DNA of 64,000 bases from Roseovarius atlanticus (GCF_001441615.1 NZ_LAXJ01000007.1:124001-188000), one strand, 5' to 3'; positions 54,678 through 63,370 are shown, numbered from the stretch's first letter. The notes: generated from the sequence alone by a model not told the origin. Translations and numbers: made by a program.

Positions 54678-55397
54678 TCAGAAATTCGACCGCCGCAAGA
54701 TCGTGCCGTTATCGTCGATCGTGTTCTCGTCTATCACCTTGATGGTCACACGGCGAAAGATGTTGCCGATTTCCGGCACACTGCCCTGAGGGTGGTTCGA
54801 CGTCGTCTCGCTGGTGCCCGACAATTCCAGGTCAAAGCTCTGGGGCGTCGGTTTCGTCACCTCGAAGCTGCCCTTGCCGGTCGTCTTGGCGCTGAACATG
54901 CCACCCGATGTCGGCACGTCGAACCGCTGCAACAGATCGAACGATCCCAGCTTGTTGAAGGTCATCCGCAGCGTCATCGTGCCCAGCCCGACGCCCTCGA
55001 CCGTCTGCTGTTTCGGTCCGCTTTCCCAATCGCCCTCGAGAAAGGCGACATAGTCGCGCTGGGGCGGCGGCGGCGGCGCCTGCTCCATGTCGCTGAAGAT
55101 CTGCGCCACTTCCTTCAACGTCCGGGCCGGGCGCCAATCTGCCATGCCCGGCATCCACACCATGGTCTCGCGGGTTAGTCTTTTGTCGCGGACGCGCTGC
55201 TGAACTTCGGTATGGGTCAAGGGCCCCACCGACTGACCGTTCTCGACCACGTAAAGTCCGTCCGCTGTCATTTGCTGCGCGGCACCGGGCCCGCCCCAGC
55301 CCAACAGCATCAGTGTCGTCGCAAGAGCCAGAACAAGACGTGCGCCATGATGGCGCACCGAATAGGTCTTCTGCTCGATTTCACAAGACCGTGTCAT
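54678..55397 (-). CDS. Exported GYF_2 protein with beta-rich C-terminal domain (second of three)
   Basis: A 239-residue protein with an N-terminal hydrophobic segment (ARLVLALATTLMLLGWGGPGAA) ending in a typical signal-cleavage region. Next a GYF_2 domain follows (residues about 47-100: GLYVVENGQSVGPLTHTEVQQRVRDK ... VWMPGMADWRPA), then a short proline run and a lipocalin-like beta region (FLEGDWESGPKQQTVEG, TLRMTFNKLGSFDLL). It overlaps the upstream gene by ATGA (55394-55397). The partner of the GYF_2 domain is unknown. Confidence 0.75.
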   Translation of the reverse strand: MTRSCEIEQKTYSVRHHGARLVLALATTLMLLGWGGPGAAQQMTADGLYVVENGQSVGPLTHTEVQQRVRDKRLTRETMVWMPGMADWRPARTLKEVAQIFSDMEQAPPPPPQRDYVAFLEGDWESGPKQQTVEGVGLGTMTLRMTFNKLGSFDLLQRFDVPTSGGMFSAKTTGKGSFEVTKPTPQSFDLELSGTSETTSNHPQGSVPEIGNIFRRVTIKVIDENTIDDNGTILRRSNF

Positions 55398-56092
55398 TGC
55401 GCCGCCTTTCGATAAGTGCTGCCGTCCTCAATGAACGTGCTCTGGTCCATCGCCTTGATCGTGGCGTCGAACTGCAACTGGTCGGGAAAACCGTTGCCGG
55501 GCTGCCCCTCGATCTTGGTCAGCGACGTGCCAAGAAAGCTGATCGTCACCGTCTCGCCATTCGCGCCGCTCAGCGTGTAGGTTCCGGTGCCCTCGACATT
55601 CACCGACATCGGCTGCGGCGCCCCCGGAACCGTGCTCATCTTTGTCAGCGACCTGAACGTTCCGTCGGCGCCGAAGGCGATGGTGTTGACGACGCTGGCC
55701 TGTCCCATATCCGGTATATCGGTCTGGGCGGGGTCGCTTGTCCAACTGCCCTGAAGGTACGTCCCAAAATCCCGCACGTTGAAGGCCGGGTCGGCCTCGG
55801 CGGCTCTGGGCGAGCCGATAAGCGGCCCCAGGTCCGGCCTGAAGCGGGCCTCCTCCCAGTCGTTCATGCCCTGTCGCCACACCAGCGAGCGTTCCGACAG
55901 ACGCCCGTCGCGAACCCGCGCCTCTATCTCCGAGGCCGGCAGCGGCCCGACCGCCTGACCGTTCTCGACGACGTAATATCCTTCGAGCGGGGGCAACTCC
56001 TGCGCGGCCGCAGGCATCGGGACCAGCCAGATCCCGACGCACAGCACCAGTGCCCCCAGCAGCCGTGCCGCGATTTTCCCCAATGATTCCAT
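55394..56092 (-). CDS. Exported GYF_2 protein with beta-rich C-terminal domain (first of three)
   Basis: A 232-residue protein with a signal peptide (AARLLGALVLCVGIWLVPMPAAAQ) and a GYF_2 domain (about residues 30-85: GYYVVENGQAVGPLPASEIEARVRDG ... VWRQGMNDWEEA). The C-terminal beta region is like that of the next gene (YLQGSWTSDPAQTDIP, NTIAFGADGTFRSLTK). The two proteins look like paralogues from a duplication. I start at 56092, which gives a normal signal peptide; in-frame ATG 56113 and TTG 56125 are alternatives. It diverges from the HTH-hydrolase fusion. Confidence 0.72.
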   Translation of the reverse strand: MESLGKIAARLLGALVLCVGIWLVPMPAAAQELPPLEGYYVVENGQAVGPLPASEIEARVRDGRLSERSLVWRQGMNDWEEARFRPDLGPLIGSPRAAEADPAFNVRDFGTYLQGSWTSDPAQTDIPDMGQASVVNTIAFGADGTFRSLTKMSTVPGAPQPMSVNVEGTGTYTLSGANGETVTISFLGTSLTKIEGQPGNGFPDQLQFDATIKAMDQSTFIEDGSTYRKAAQ

Positions 56093-56154
56093 ACCCAACG
56101 CCCCGCTGACCATCTCAAAGCCCAAGGCTCACAGAATCTGACTAGGCGCACATC

Positions 56155-56166
56155 ACCCAATTGGGT
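56155..56166. promoter_or_regulatory. Palindrome ACCCAATTGGGT in a divergent intergenic region
   Basis: ACCCAATTGGGT is a perfect 12-bp palindrome near the middle of the gap between the first GYF_2 gene (start 56092) and the HTH-hydrolase gene (start 56219). It is a plausible binding site for the LuxR-type DNA-binding domain of the latter. Confidence 0.5.
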
Positions 56167-56218
56167 ATCTTGGCACCGTCACGGCCCGATAAGGTCAGGG
56201 CTGGTTTTGGGGAAGACC

Positions 56219-57802
56219 ATGCCAGTTGGGGATTATGACGCCGACCTCGCGTCGGTGTTTTCGATATTGCCGCGGGACAAGGCCCGCGAAGCGCGCGACT
56301 ATGTCGCCAAACGTCTCAAGGTCGCCGAAGCCGCCATCGAGGATGATCTGGCGTGGGCAGACTTCGATATGTCCGGCAAGCCCCTGCGTGGCGGATTGTC
56401 CAGCATTACCGACCATTCCACGCGCATTCTGCCAGCCGGCACCGACAACCCGGCGGTGGCAGCAATCTTGGACAACGTGGCACGGCACGGGCTTGCGGCG
56501 GGCCAGATCTCGTGGAACGCAAAGGCACAGATGCTGTTCTGGTACGTGCCGATCACGCCCTCCAACCGCGATTCGGTGGGCAAGCGCCGGCTGCGCGGGT
56601 TCGCCGTCACCCAGCTGCTCTTTTCCGAGTTCCTCGACATCTTCAACGACGAAAGCGGGCTGACCCAGGCCGAGATCCGCACCGTGTTCCAGGTGATCGG
56701 CGGCGCCAGCCTGCGCGCCGCGGCCGATCTCGACGCACTGTCGTACGAGACCAAGCGCGCCCATCTCAAGAACGCCTGCGGCAAGTTGATGTGTTCGGGC
56801 CAGCGCGAGCTGATCACCAAGCTGCTGGGCCAGATGGTCCACTTCATCTCGATCTCCGAAGGCGAGGCCAGCCATGCCGGCTTTGTCGAACCCTTCTTCG
56901 CCCGCTACCTGTCGCAGGATGCGCGCCTTCTGTCGCGCCGCCTGTCGGGCGGGCGGCTGGTCAACTTCGTCGAGTTCGGCCCCGCCACAGGCACGCCGGT
57001 GCTTTTATGCCACGGCGTGCTTTTCGCCCTGCTGATGCGCGACGCTTCCCCGCACCTGGCCCAGCTGGGGCTGCGGGTGATCACGCCGATCCGCGAGGGC
57101 TATCTTGAAATCCGGCCCACCTCGTCGCTATTCGGACAGGACGATCTTCTGCGTCAGTGGGTCGACGACGCCCACGGGCTGATCCGCGAATATATCGGTC
57201 ACCCCTGCGCCGTGCTGGGCAATTCCACCGGCGCCCGTGCCGCTGTGCGCCTTGCCTACGAGGCGCCAGGTGACGTGACCGCGCTGACCCTCGTCTCGCC
57301 GACCTTGCTTCAGGCCGAAACCCTGCGCGAGGGCAAACTTGGCGGCTTCTTCGACGCGGTCCGTGGTCTCGTGACCAATTCGCGGCTCTTCAAGGCCGTG
57401 ACCTGGCGTTTCAAGAAATACTATCTCAGCGAAAAGACCTGCCGCGCCGCACTGATCCAGCTTTTCGGCGGCAACGCCAGCGATCACGCGGTGCTTGAAC
57501 GGCCCTTCGCCAATGGCGACAGCAGCTATGCGATGTTCTCGGACATCTACACCAGTTCGCTGCGCGGCGTGGCCGCCGATTTCGGCTTCGACTTCCGCAG
57601 TGTCCACCAAGAGATGCAGGCGTTGAAAATGCCGATGTCCATCCTGCACGGGCGCGACGACCCGATGCTGTCATCGGCCGAGATGTCCGCCCAATTGCCC
57701 GCCACCCTTGCCGGCAAAGTCACCACCATCGAAGGCGGCCACTTCATCGGCGCCACTGCCGCCGAAACCGTGTGGGACCGGGTGGCGGACACGACCGGCT
57801 GA
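56219..57802 (+). CDS. LuxR-type HTH fused to alpha/beta hydrolase
   Basis: A 527-residue protein in three parts. Residues 1-140 have no clear match but could be a sensor. Residues about 148-206 read LTQAEIRTVFQVIGGASLRAAADLDALSYETKRAHLKNACGKLMCSGQRELITKLL in full frame, matching the LuxR-type helix-turn-helix (LTxAE start, S/T-x-x-T-V/K-x-x-H-L recognition helix). Residues 250-527 form an alpha/beta hydrolase with nucleophile Ser336 in GNSTG, acid in LHGRDDPM (Asp480/481) and His508 in GGHFIG. The ATG at 56219 follows GGGGAAG. A regulator that hydrolyses or senses a small ester or lactone is the natural guess. It faces the GYF_2 operon. Confidence 0.75.
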   Translation: MPVGDYDADLASVFSILPRDKAREARDYVAKRLKVAEAAIEDDLAWADFDMSGKPLRGGLSSITDHSTRILPAGTDNPAVAAILDNVARHGLAAGQISWNAKAQMLFWYVPITPSNRDSVGKRRLRGFAVTQLLFSEFLDIFNDESGLTQAEIRTVFQVIGGASLRAAADLDALSYETKRAHLKNACGKLMCSGQRELITKLLGQMVHFISISEGEASHAGFVEPFFARYLSQDARLLSRRLSGGRLVNFVEFGPATGTPVLLCHGVLFALLMRDASPHLAQLGLRVITPIREGYLEIRPTSSLFGQDDLLRQWVDDAHGLIREYIGHPCAVLGNSTGARAAVRLAYEAPGDVTALTLVSPTLLQAETLREGKLGGFFDAVRGLVTNSRLFKAVTWRFKKYYLSEKTCRAALIQLFGGNASDHAVLERPFANGDSSYAMFSDIYTSSLRGVAADFGFDFRSVHQEMQALKMPMSILHGRDDPMLSSAEMSAQLPATLAGKVTTIEGGHFIGATAAETVWDRVADTTG

Positions 57803-57810
57803 AGCGCCAC

Positions 57811-58269
57811 TTAATGAGACCCGTCTTCCAGGTGCAGCTTGATGTCGACCAGCACCTGTTGAAGCGCCAGAGTCTCCTTCAGCAAACGCCTGGCCTCTGC
57901 GGCCGAAATCACTCCGTCCCCGATCGATTGATGATACTCCGCCATCAGCATCGCGAACCGCTGTGACAACGCGATCACGTCCGCGTTGACACCGCCCGTG
58001 CCGCTGTCGTTGCGCCTTGCGTCGTCAAAGCTCAGCTGCGTGCCGTTCAGCTCCGCCAGCGCGGCGGTCACGTGCGGATAGGACGCCGCCGCCTCCAGCG
58101 CGGCCACCGCGTCGACCGGCATGAACCGGTCGGCATGTTCGTCATGATCCGAATAATAGCGCCCCAACGTCGCCTTGGATTTGCCGGTCAGTGTGCACGC
58201 AGGCTCGACGCCCACGTCCTTGACCAGCGCCTCGGTGTGTTTCTTGAGGTATGATCCAGCCTTCGACAT
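57811..58269 (-). CDS. Small helical protein, possibly with an HTH
   Basis: A 152-residue protein, mainly helical and without signal or membrane segment. SYLKKHTEALVKDVGVEPACTLTGKSKATLGRYYSDH has the look of a helix-turn-helix (turn at TLTGKSKATLGRYY), with more helices after it. Some phage-type regulators share this pattern, but I cannot name the family. It lies 8 bp from the convergent HTH-hydrolase stop and diverges from tdk. The long upstream extension of its frame is antisense to tdk and not coding. Confidence 0.5.
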   Translation of the reverse strand: MSKAGSYLKKHTEALVKDVGVEPACTLTGKSKATLGRYYSDHDEHADRFMPVDAVAALEAAASYPHVTAALAELNGTQLSFDDARRNDSGTGGVNADVIALSQRFAMLMAEYHQSIGDGVISAAEARRLLKETLALQQVLVDIKLHLEDGSH

Positions 58270-58404
58270 CGCACGCGTTCCCTTCTTCGGGCCGTTATCC
58301 GGGTTGCCTGTCGGCGCCGCAATGGTGGAAAACCTTACGTTCCCGGATGTCACGTACCTTGCGGCAGGCTTGATCCCGCGCCTTTCATGCGGATAACTCA
58401 GCCC

Positions 58405-58998
58405 ATGGCCAAGCTCTATTTCCATTACTCGACAATGAATGCCGGCAAGTCCACGCTGTTGTTGCAGGCCAGTCATAACTACCGCGAACGTGGCATGAAC
58501 ACCCACCTGCTGACCGCCGCGCTCGATGATCGCGCCGGGCCCGCGCGGATCGGCTCGCGTATCGGCATCGGGGCCGAAGCCGACACCTTCACCGTCGACG
58601 ACGATCTGTTCGCGCGCCTTGACGCGCTCCTGGCCACGGGCCCGCTGGCCTGCATCTTTGTCGATGAGGCGCAGTTCCTGACCGAGCCACAGGTCTGGCA
58701 ACTCGCCCGCGTTGTCGATGACCTGGGCGTGCCAGTCATGTGCTACGGCCTGCGCGTCGATTTCCGCGGTCATCTCTTTCCCGGCTCCGCCACCCTTCTG
58801 GCGCTGGCCGACGAGATGCGCGAGGTCCGCACCATCTGCCATTGCGGCAAGAAGGCCACCATGGTCGTGCGCCGCGACGCGCAGGGAAACGTGGTGACGG
58901 ACGGCGCCCAGATCCAAATTGGCGGAAACGAGACATATCAAAGCCTCTGCCGCCGCCACTGGCGCGAGGCTACGGGTGATACGTTCCGGAATGTATAA
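58405..58998 (+). CDS. tdk: Thymidine kinase
   Basis: A 197-residue class II thymidine kinase of the salvage pathway. YFHYSTMNAGKSTLLLQ is the P-loop, ACIFVDEAQFL the Walker B/catalytic Glu, CYGLRVDFRGHLFPGSATLLALAD the lasso start and ICHCGKKATMVVR part of the zinc site. An earlier ATG at 58387 is possible; 58405 gives the normal start MAKLYFHYSTMNAGKS. The 3' end overlaps the next gene by 8 nt. Confidence 0.92.
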   Translation: MAKLYFHYSTMNAGKSTLLLQASHNYRERGMNTHLLTAALDDRAGPARIGSRIGIGAEADTFTVDDDLFARLDALLATGPLACIFVDEAQFLTEPQVWQLARVVDDLGVPVMCYGLRVDFRGHLFPGSATLLALADEMREVRTICHCGKKATMVVRRDAQGNVVTDGAQIQIGGNETYQSLCRRHWREATGDTFRNV

Positions 58999-59404
58999 CT
59001 CGATCAAATATATCGCTTTCGGTCTTGGCGTCGTGTTTCTTGTCGTCGCAGGGTATCTTGTCTACGCGGTCAAGACACTCGACCTGGTTCCCCCCGTTGA
59101 CACCACCGCCGCTCATACCGAGGCGCGGCAGGCGTTCCTGGCCGACCTGCCCGACACCGATTGCGTGCGCGCCGCCGACATCACCGGCGTTGCCCGCGCC
59201 CGCGGCTGGAACGCGGTGCAAGAACCGCATTTCGACTGGTGCGTCACCCCCGACACCGTGCAGACATGGCTGCGCGTGACGGTGGAACCCGCGCTGCCCT
59301 TCTCGACGGAGGATGAGAACGCCCAGATATTCGCCTTCGACAACGCAGGCTGCGCCGTCGACTGGTCATACGCCTCCGGCCCCGGCTCCACCTGCGCCGA
59401 ATGA
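58991..59404 (+). CDS. Membrane-anchored hypothetical protein
   Basis: A 137-residue protein with an N-terminal membrane helix (IAFGLGVVFLVVAGYLVYAV) and a small extracytoplasmic domain with paired cysteines (TDCVRA, DWCVTP, AGCAVD, STCAE). The start codon lies inside the tdk end, overlapping by 8 nt, which indicates coupling. No family recognised. Confidence 0.6.
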   Translation: MYNSIKYIAFGLGVVFLVVAGYLVYAVKTLDLVPPVDTTAAHTEARQAFLADLPDTDCVRAADITGVARARGWNAVQEPHFDWCVTPDTVQTWLRVTVEPALPFSTEDENAQIFAFDNAGCAVDWSYASGPGSTCAE

Positions 59405-59477
59405 CGCGCGCGGCCCGGCAGAGGGAACCCGGCCTGCTACCTGCACGTTTCCCCAACGTAACGCAAAGGAGACCGAC

Positions 59478-59732
59478 ATGGACCGCCTGTCCCTCTACCT
59501 CACGCTTCTCAGCGGCAGTTTCATCACCGGCGCCATCGTGATTGCCGGCTTTTCGCTGGGGTATTATTCCGTCTGGACTGTCGCTATCGGCGCTGTCGCG
59601 GGCTTCCTGCTCGCCTGGCCCACCAGCTACATGATCTCGCAGCGGATCAAACGCCAGGATCCGGAATGGAGCCCCGAGGCAGATCCCCGCGACCAGGGCG
59701 TGATCCCAAGACCGGACGCACCCGAAGTCTAG
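59478..59732 (+). CDS. Small two-helix membrane protein
   Basis: An 84-residue protein with two hydrophobic helices (about 4-28 and 30-50) and a charged C-terminal tail rich in proline. ATG at 59478 has an excellent ribosome site (AAAGGAGA). Its stop overlaps that of the convergent KAS gene (CTAG, 59729-59732). No family recognised. Confidence 0.65.
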   Translation: MDRLSLYLTLLSGSFITGAIVIAGFSLGYYSVWTVAIGAVAGFLLAWPTSYMISQRIKRQDPEWSPEADPRDQGVIPRPDAPEV

Positions 59733-60850
59733 GCCCGCTCGACCAGTACCGAACCCACTGAATACCCGGCACCGAACGAACAGATCAGCCCGGTATCGCC
59801 CGGCTGCAAGTCGTCGGAGTATTTCGAAAACGCGATGATCGACCCCGCGGACGACGTATTCGCATAATCCTGAAGGATATTCGGCTGCTCGTCCGCCTCC
59901 GGCACCCGCCCCATCACCTTGCGCCCGATGAAATCGTTCATCGTCTTGTTCGCCTGATGCAACCACAGGCGATTCAGACGATCCGCCTCCACACCCTCGT
60001 CCGCCAAATGCTGCGCGATATGCGCGCTGACAAGCGGCAGCACTTCCTTGAACACCTTGCGTCCCTCCTGCACGAACTGCATGTCGCGCCGGTCGTGCAA
60101 CTCCGGGTCGCGAGTGCGCCGCAGAAAGCCGTTGTTGTTTCGGATGTTGTTGGAAAACTGCGTGGCACAACGGGTCGACTGCACGATGAAATGCGCGCCT
60201 TTGGCGTCCTCGGCCCGCTCGATCACCACTGCCGTACACACGTCCCCGAAGATGAAATGACAATCCCGGTCGCGCCACTCCAGGTGGCCCGAACAGATCT
60301 CGGGGCTGACAACGATGGCACAGCGCACGCTGCCCGACCGCACCATGTCGGCCGCCGCCTGAATGCCGAACGTGGCCGACGAACAGGCCACGTTCATGTC
60401 AAAGGCAAAGCCCTGCGCGCCCAGCAACTGCTGAATCTCGATGGCCACCGCCGGATAAGGCCGCTCGTGGTTGCTGGCGGCACAGATGATCAGATCGACT
60501 TCGCCCGCCTCGCGCCCCGCCTGCGCCAGCGCCTTGCCGCAGGCATCCAGCGCCATTTCCGCCATGATGCCCGGCTCGTCGTTCGACCGCTCGCGCAGCC
60601 TTGGGTGCATCACGTCAGGGTCCAGCACGCCGGACTTGTCCATTACGTAGCGCTGCTCGATGCCCGAGGCATTGACGATGAACTCCGTTGAGGACGGCGC
60701 CTTGGGCTCCACCTCGCCCGCCGCGATGGCGTCCGCGTTCTCGGCGTTGAACCGCTCGGCATAGGCGTTGAACGCCACGACCAGCTCATCATTGGTGATG
60801 GTCTCTTCCGGCGTGAAAACACCCGTGCCGGTAATCGCAGGCTTGAACAT
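59729..60850 (-). CDS. Beta-ketoacyl-ACP synthase III-like enzyme
   Basis: A 373-residue thiolase-fold condensing enzyme. The Cys-His-Asn triad is Cys156 (NVACSSATF), His298 (LWLHQANKTM) and Asn331 (QDYANTSSAGS). The protein is about 50 residues longer than typical E. coli FabH and has insertions near residues 35-55 and 235-255. Relatives of this kind perform condensation with less usual starters. SD GGGAGAG precedes the ATG at 60850. No fatty-acid gene neighbours it, so it may not be the main FabH. Confidence 0.85.
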   Translation of the reverse strand: MFKPAITGTGVFTPEETITNDELVVAFNAYAERFNAENADAIAAGEVEPKAPSSTEFIVNASGIEQRYVMDKSGVLDPDVMHPRLRERSNDEPGIMAEMALDACGKALAQAGREAGEVDLIICAASNHERPYPAVAIEIQQLLGAQGFAFDMNVACSSATFGIQAAADMVRSGSVRCAIVVSPEICSGHLEWRDRDCHFIFGDVCTAVVIERAEDAKGAHFIVQSTRCATQFSNNIRNNNGFLRRTRDPELHDRRDMQFVQEGRKVFKEVLPLVSAHIAQHLADEGVEADRLNRLWLHQANKTMNDFIGRKVMGRVPEADEQPNILQDYANTSSAGSIIAFSKYSDDLQPGDTGLICSFGAGYSVGSVLVERA

Positions 60851-61038
60851 GTCTCTCTCCCTCGACGTGGCGGCCACCACGCCAGAACCCTGCCGCAAGG
60901 TCAAGCGAAACGCGGCGATACACTGGCTGTGCGAACGGCCGCAGGCGTCGCACCGGCGTTTGCGGATACGCATCCGCTCTGCCCGCGGTCACCCGTTCCC
61001 GCCCAAGTCGCCTCATGAACCGAATTGTTCGTCTGCCG

Positions 61039-61060
61039 TAGGGTGGGGTTTCACCCCACC
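61039..61060. repeat. Third copy of the TAGGGTGGGG inverted repeat
   Basis: It starts TAGGGTGGGG and ends CCCCACC, matching the copies at 13921-13982. It lies 15 bp after the stop of the minus-strand 2-hydroxyacid dehydrogenase gene and between that gene and the KAS III gene start. Confidence 0.8.
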
Positions 61061-61074
61061 ACTCGCCGGCCCCG

Positions 61075-62031
61075 TCAATTCACCAGGTTCGGCGGCGTCT
61101 CCCCGGCCAGCGCCGCGCGCAGGTTCTCCACCGCCACGCGCCCCATTTTCTCGCGCACCTCCAGCGTCGAGGTGCCCATATGCGGCAGCAGCACCACATT
61201 CTCCAGCGCCTTCAGCGCCTCGGGCACCTCCGGTTCGTTCTCGTAGACATCAAGGCCCGCGCCGGCGATCCGGCCTTCCTGAAGCGCGGCGATCAGCGCC
61301 GCCTCGTCCACGATGTCACCCCGCGCGATGTTGATCAAATGCGCGTGGCGGGACATCAATGCCAGCGCCTCTGCGTCGATCAGATGATGCGTGTTAGGGC
61401 TGACAGGCAGGGCAACCACAACGAAATCGGCGCGCGCCAAAAGCTCTTCGAGCGTTCTCACCCGCTCGGTCGGAAAGCTGAGTTCCTTCTCGCTCCGCGA
61501 CCAATAGATCACGTCCATGTCGAACCCGTAATGACAGCGCTGCGCAATCGCCGCACCGATCCGGCCCATGCCGATGATCCCCACGGTCTTGCCCGTCACA
61601 TGCGTCCCCAACAGTTGCGTCGGGTTCCAGCCGGGCCACTTGCCCGCACGGACCATGCGCTCGCCCTCGCCCGCGCGCCGCGCGCTCATCATGATCAGCG
61701 TCATGCCGATATCCGCCGTGGCCTCGGTGACGGCACCGGGCACGTTGGTCACCAGGACCCCCGCCGACCGCGCCGCCGCCAGGTCGATATGGTTGATCCC
61801 CACGCCGTAATTCGCCAGCACCTTGCAGCGCGGGTTCTGCGCCTCGCGGAACACCTCGGACGAAAACGTGTCGCCGAACATCATCAGCACGCCGTCATAA
61901 AGGTTCAGCGCCGCGCGCATCTGCCCGATCTTCAGCGGCGTGTTCTCTTCGCGCATCTCGACCTCGAAATGCGCGCGCGCCATGTCGGCCACGCTTTCGG
62001 GCAGGGGCCGCGTGAAATAGACCCGTTTCAA
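61075..62031 (-). CDS. D-2-hydroxyacid dehydrogenase (glyoxylate/hydroxypyruvate reductase-like)
   Basis: A 318-residue NAD(P)-dependent oxidoreductase. VLANYGVGINHIDL, VGIIGMGRIGAAIAQR (Rossmann GxGxxG), the catalytic INIARGDIVDEAAL (Arg), DVYENEPEVPEAL (Glu) and LLPHMGTSTLEVR (His) are in order. It likely reduces glyoxylate or hydroxypyruvate in photorespiration-like or one-carbon metabolism. Its start overlaps the CsaA-like stop by 4 nt. Confidence 0.9.
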   Translation of the reverse strand: MKRVYFTRPLPESVADMARAHFEVEMREENTPLKIGQMRAALNLYDGVLMMFGDTFSSEVFREAQNPRCKVLANYGVGINHIDLAAARSAGVLVTNVPGAVTEATADIGMTLIMMSARRAGEGERMVRAGKWPGWNPTQLLGTHVTGKTVGIIGMGRIGAAIAQRCHYGFDMDVIYWSRSEKELSFPTERVRTLEELLARADFVVVALPVSPNTHHLIDAEALALMSRHAHLINIARGDIVDEAALIAALQEGRIAGAGLDVYENEPEVPEALKALENVVLLPHMGTSTLEVREKMGRVAVENLRAALAGETPPNLVN

Positions 62032-62369
62032 TGCATCCGCCCTCCAAGAGGCACAGCGAGATCCGGCGATAACAGGACGATTCCACCGTCCGCGTCACTG
62101 ACACCCAGCACCAGCACCTCGGACATGACCGGCCCGATCTGGCGCGCCGGAAAGTTCACAACAGCCATCACCTGCTTACCCACAAGGCCCTCAGGGCTGT
62201 AATGCTTGGTGATCTGGGCCGAGCTTTTCTTCTCGCCCAGCTCCTCTCCGAAATCGACCCACAGCTTGATCGCGGGTTTCCGCGCCTCCGGAAAAGGTTC
62301 GGCCCGCGTGATCTTGCCCACCCGGATATCCACCTTCAGAAAGTCGTCGAACGTGATCTCGTCAGCCAC
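62028..62369 (-). CDS. CsaA-like tRNA-binding protein
   Basis: A 113-residue OB-fold protein. DFLKVDIRVGKITRAEPFPEARKPAIKLWVDFGEELG and VGKQVMAVVNFPARQIGPVMSEVLVLG match CsaA and the C-terminal tRNA-binding domain of methionyl-tRNA synthetases. CsaA is described as a secretion-related chaperone; tRNA or other RNA binding is more general. It overlaps proC by 8 nt and the dehydrogenase gene by 4 nt. Confidence 0.85.
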   Translation of the reverse strand: MADEITFDDFLKVDIRVGKITRAEPFPEARKPAIKLWVDFGEELGEKKSSAQITKHYSPEGLVGKQVMAVVNFPARQIGPVMSEVLVLGVSDADGGIVLLSPDLAVPLGGRMH

Positions 62370-63177
62370 GGCGCAGCTCCTTCGAGCGGTCGGCGGCGGC
62401 CTTCACCGTCGCCTTCATCAGGGGCGGCAGCCCGGTGTCCTCGTCCATCAGCACCTCCAGCCCCGCCTGCGTGGTGCCGTTCGGGCTGGTGACGTTCTCG
62501 CGCAGCTGCGCAGGTGTCTCGTCCGCAGCCTCGGCCAGCGCGCCCGCACCGGCGACCGTGGCCTGCGCCAGCTGCATCGCCAGCTCCGGCGACAGTCCCT
62601 CGGCCTCGCCCGCCTGTGCCATGCACTCGATCATGTGAAACACATACGCCGGCCCCGACCCCGACACGCCCGTGACCGCGTCCATCTGGTGCTCGCCCTC
62701 CAGCCGCACAACCTGTCCCACGGCCTTCAACAACGCCTCGGCCAGGTCCATCTGATCGCCGCTCACTTCGTCATTGCCGACGATGGCCGTGATGCCCCGG
62801 CCCACGGCGGCAGGCGTGTTGGGCATGGCGCGGATGATCGGGCTGTCGCTGCCGAACGCCGCCTCGAACGCCTCGATCGGCGTGCCCGCGGCGACCGAGA
62901 CGAACAGCGTCCCGCCGCCGCCCATCGCCGCGATAGTGGGCAGCGCCTCGCCCATCATCTGCGGCTTGACGGCGATCAGCACGATGGCTGGACGTTCTGG
63001 CAGATCGGCGTTCAGATGCACGCCCGTCCCTTTCAGCCAGTCCGACGGCTTGGGGTCGATCACCCAGACCGAGGCAGGCGGCAAGTCGCGCTCCAGCCAC
63101 CCGGCCAGCATCGCCGACCCCATCTTGCCACAGCCCAACAGGACCAGGCCCTTGTCGGCCACATGCTGCATATCCAT
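62362..63177 (-). CDS. proC: Pyrroline-5-carboxylate reductase
   Basis: A 271-residue NAD(P)H enzyme, the last step of proline synthesis. LVLLGCGKMGSAMLAGWL is the nucleotide motif, VLIAVKPQMM and IIRAMPNTPAAVGRGITAI are typical, and DAVTGVSGSGPAYVFHMIECMAQAG and ENVTSPNGTTQAGLEVL complete the active site. It leads the proC, csaA-like, dehydrogenase unit. Confidence 0.93.
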   Translation of the reverse strand: MDMQHVADKGLVLLGCGKMGSAMLAGWLERDLPPASVWVIDPKPSDWLKGTGVHLNADLPERPAIVLIAVKPQMMGEALPTIAAMGGGGTLFVSVAAGTPIEAFEAAFGSDSPIIRAMPNTPAAVGRGITAIVGNDEVSGDQMDLAEALLKAVGQVVRLEGEHQMDAVTGVSGSGPAYVFHMIECMAQAGEAEGLSPELAMQLAQATVAGAGALAEAADETPAQLRENVTSPNGTTQAGLEVLMDEDTGLPPLMKATVKAAADRSKELRRG

Positions 63178-63222
63178 TCCGGTGCGCCCCTCTTTCCTTG
63201 TCTTTCACGGGGTTGATAGTCC

Positions 63223-63246
63223 CCGTATTGCGGCCCTGCAATACGG
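63223..63246 (-). promoter_or_regulatory. Hairpin in the proC leader
   Basis: CCGTATTGC (63223-63231) pairs exactly with GCAATACGG (63238-63246) around GGCCCT, 46 nt upstream of the proC start. It could be part of the 5' leader or a DNA-binding site; no attenuation is shown. Confidence 0.35.
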
Positions 63247-63370
63247 CATCGCCCCCTCGGCCACAGCCCGCGCAAAAGACCGGGCGACATGCTCAACCAC
63301 CGGGCTTTATCGCCGAGATGTTAACGAAATTTGCAGGACCACCCCCGCGTCTCATAGAAGCGCTGGCGGC

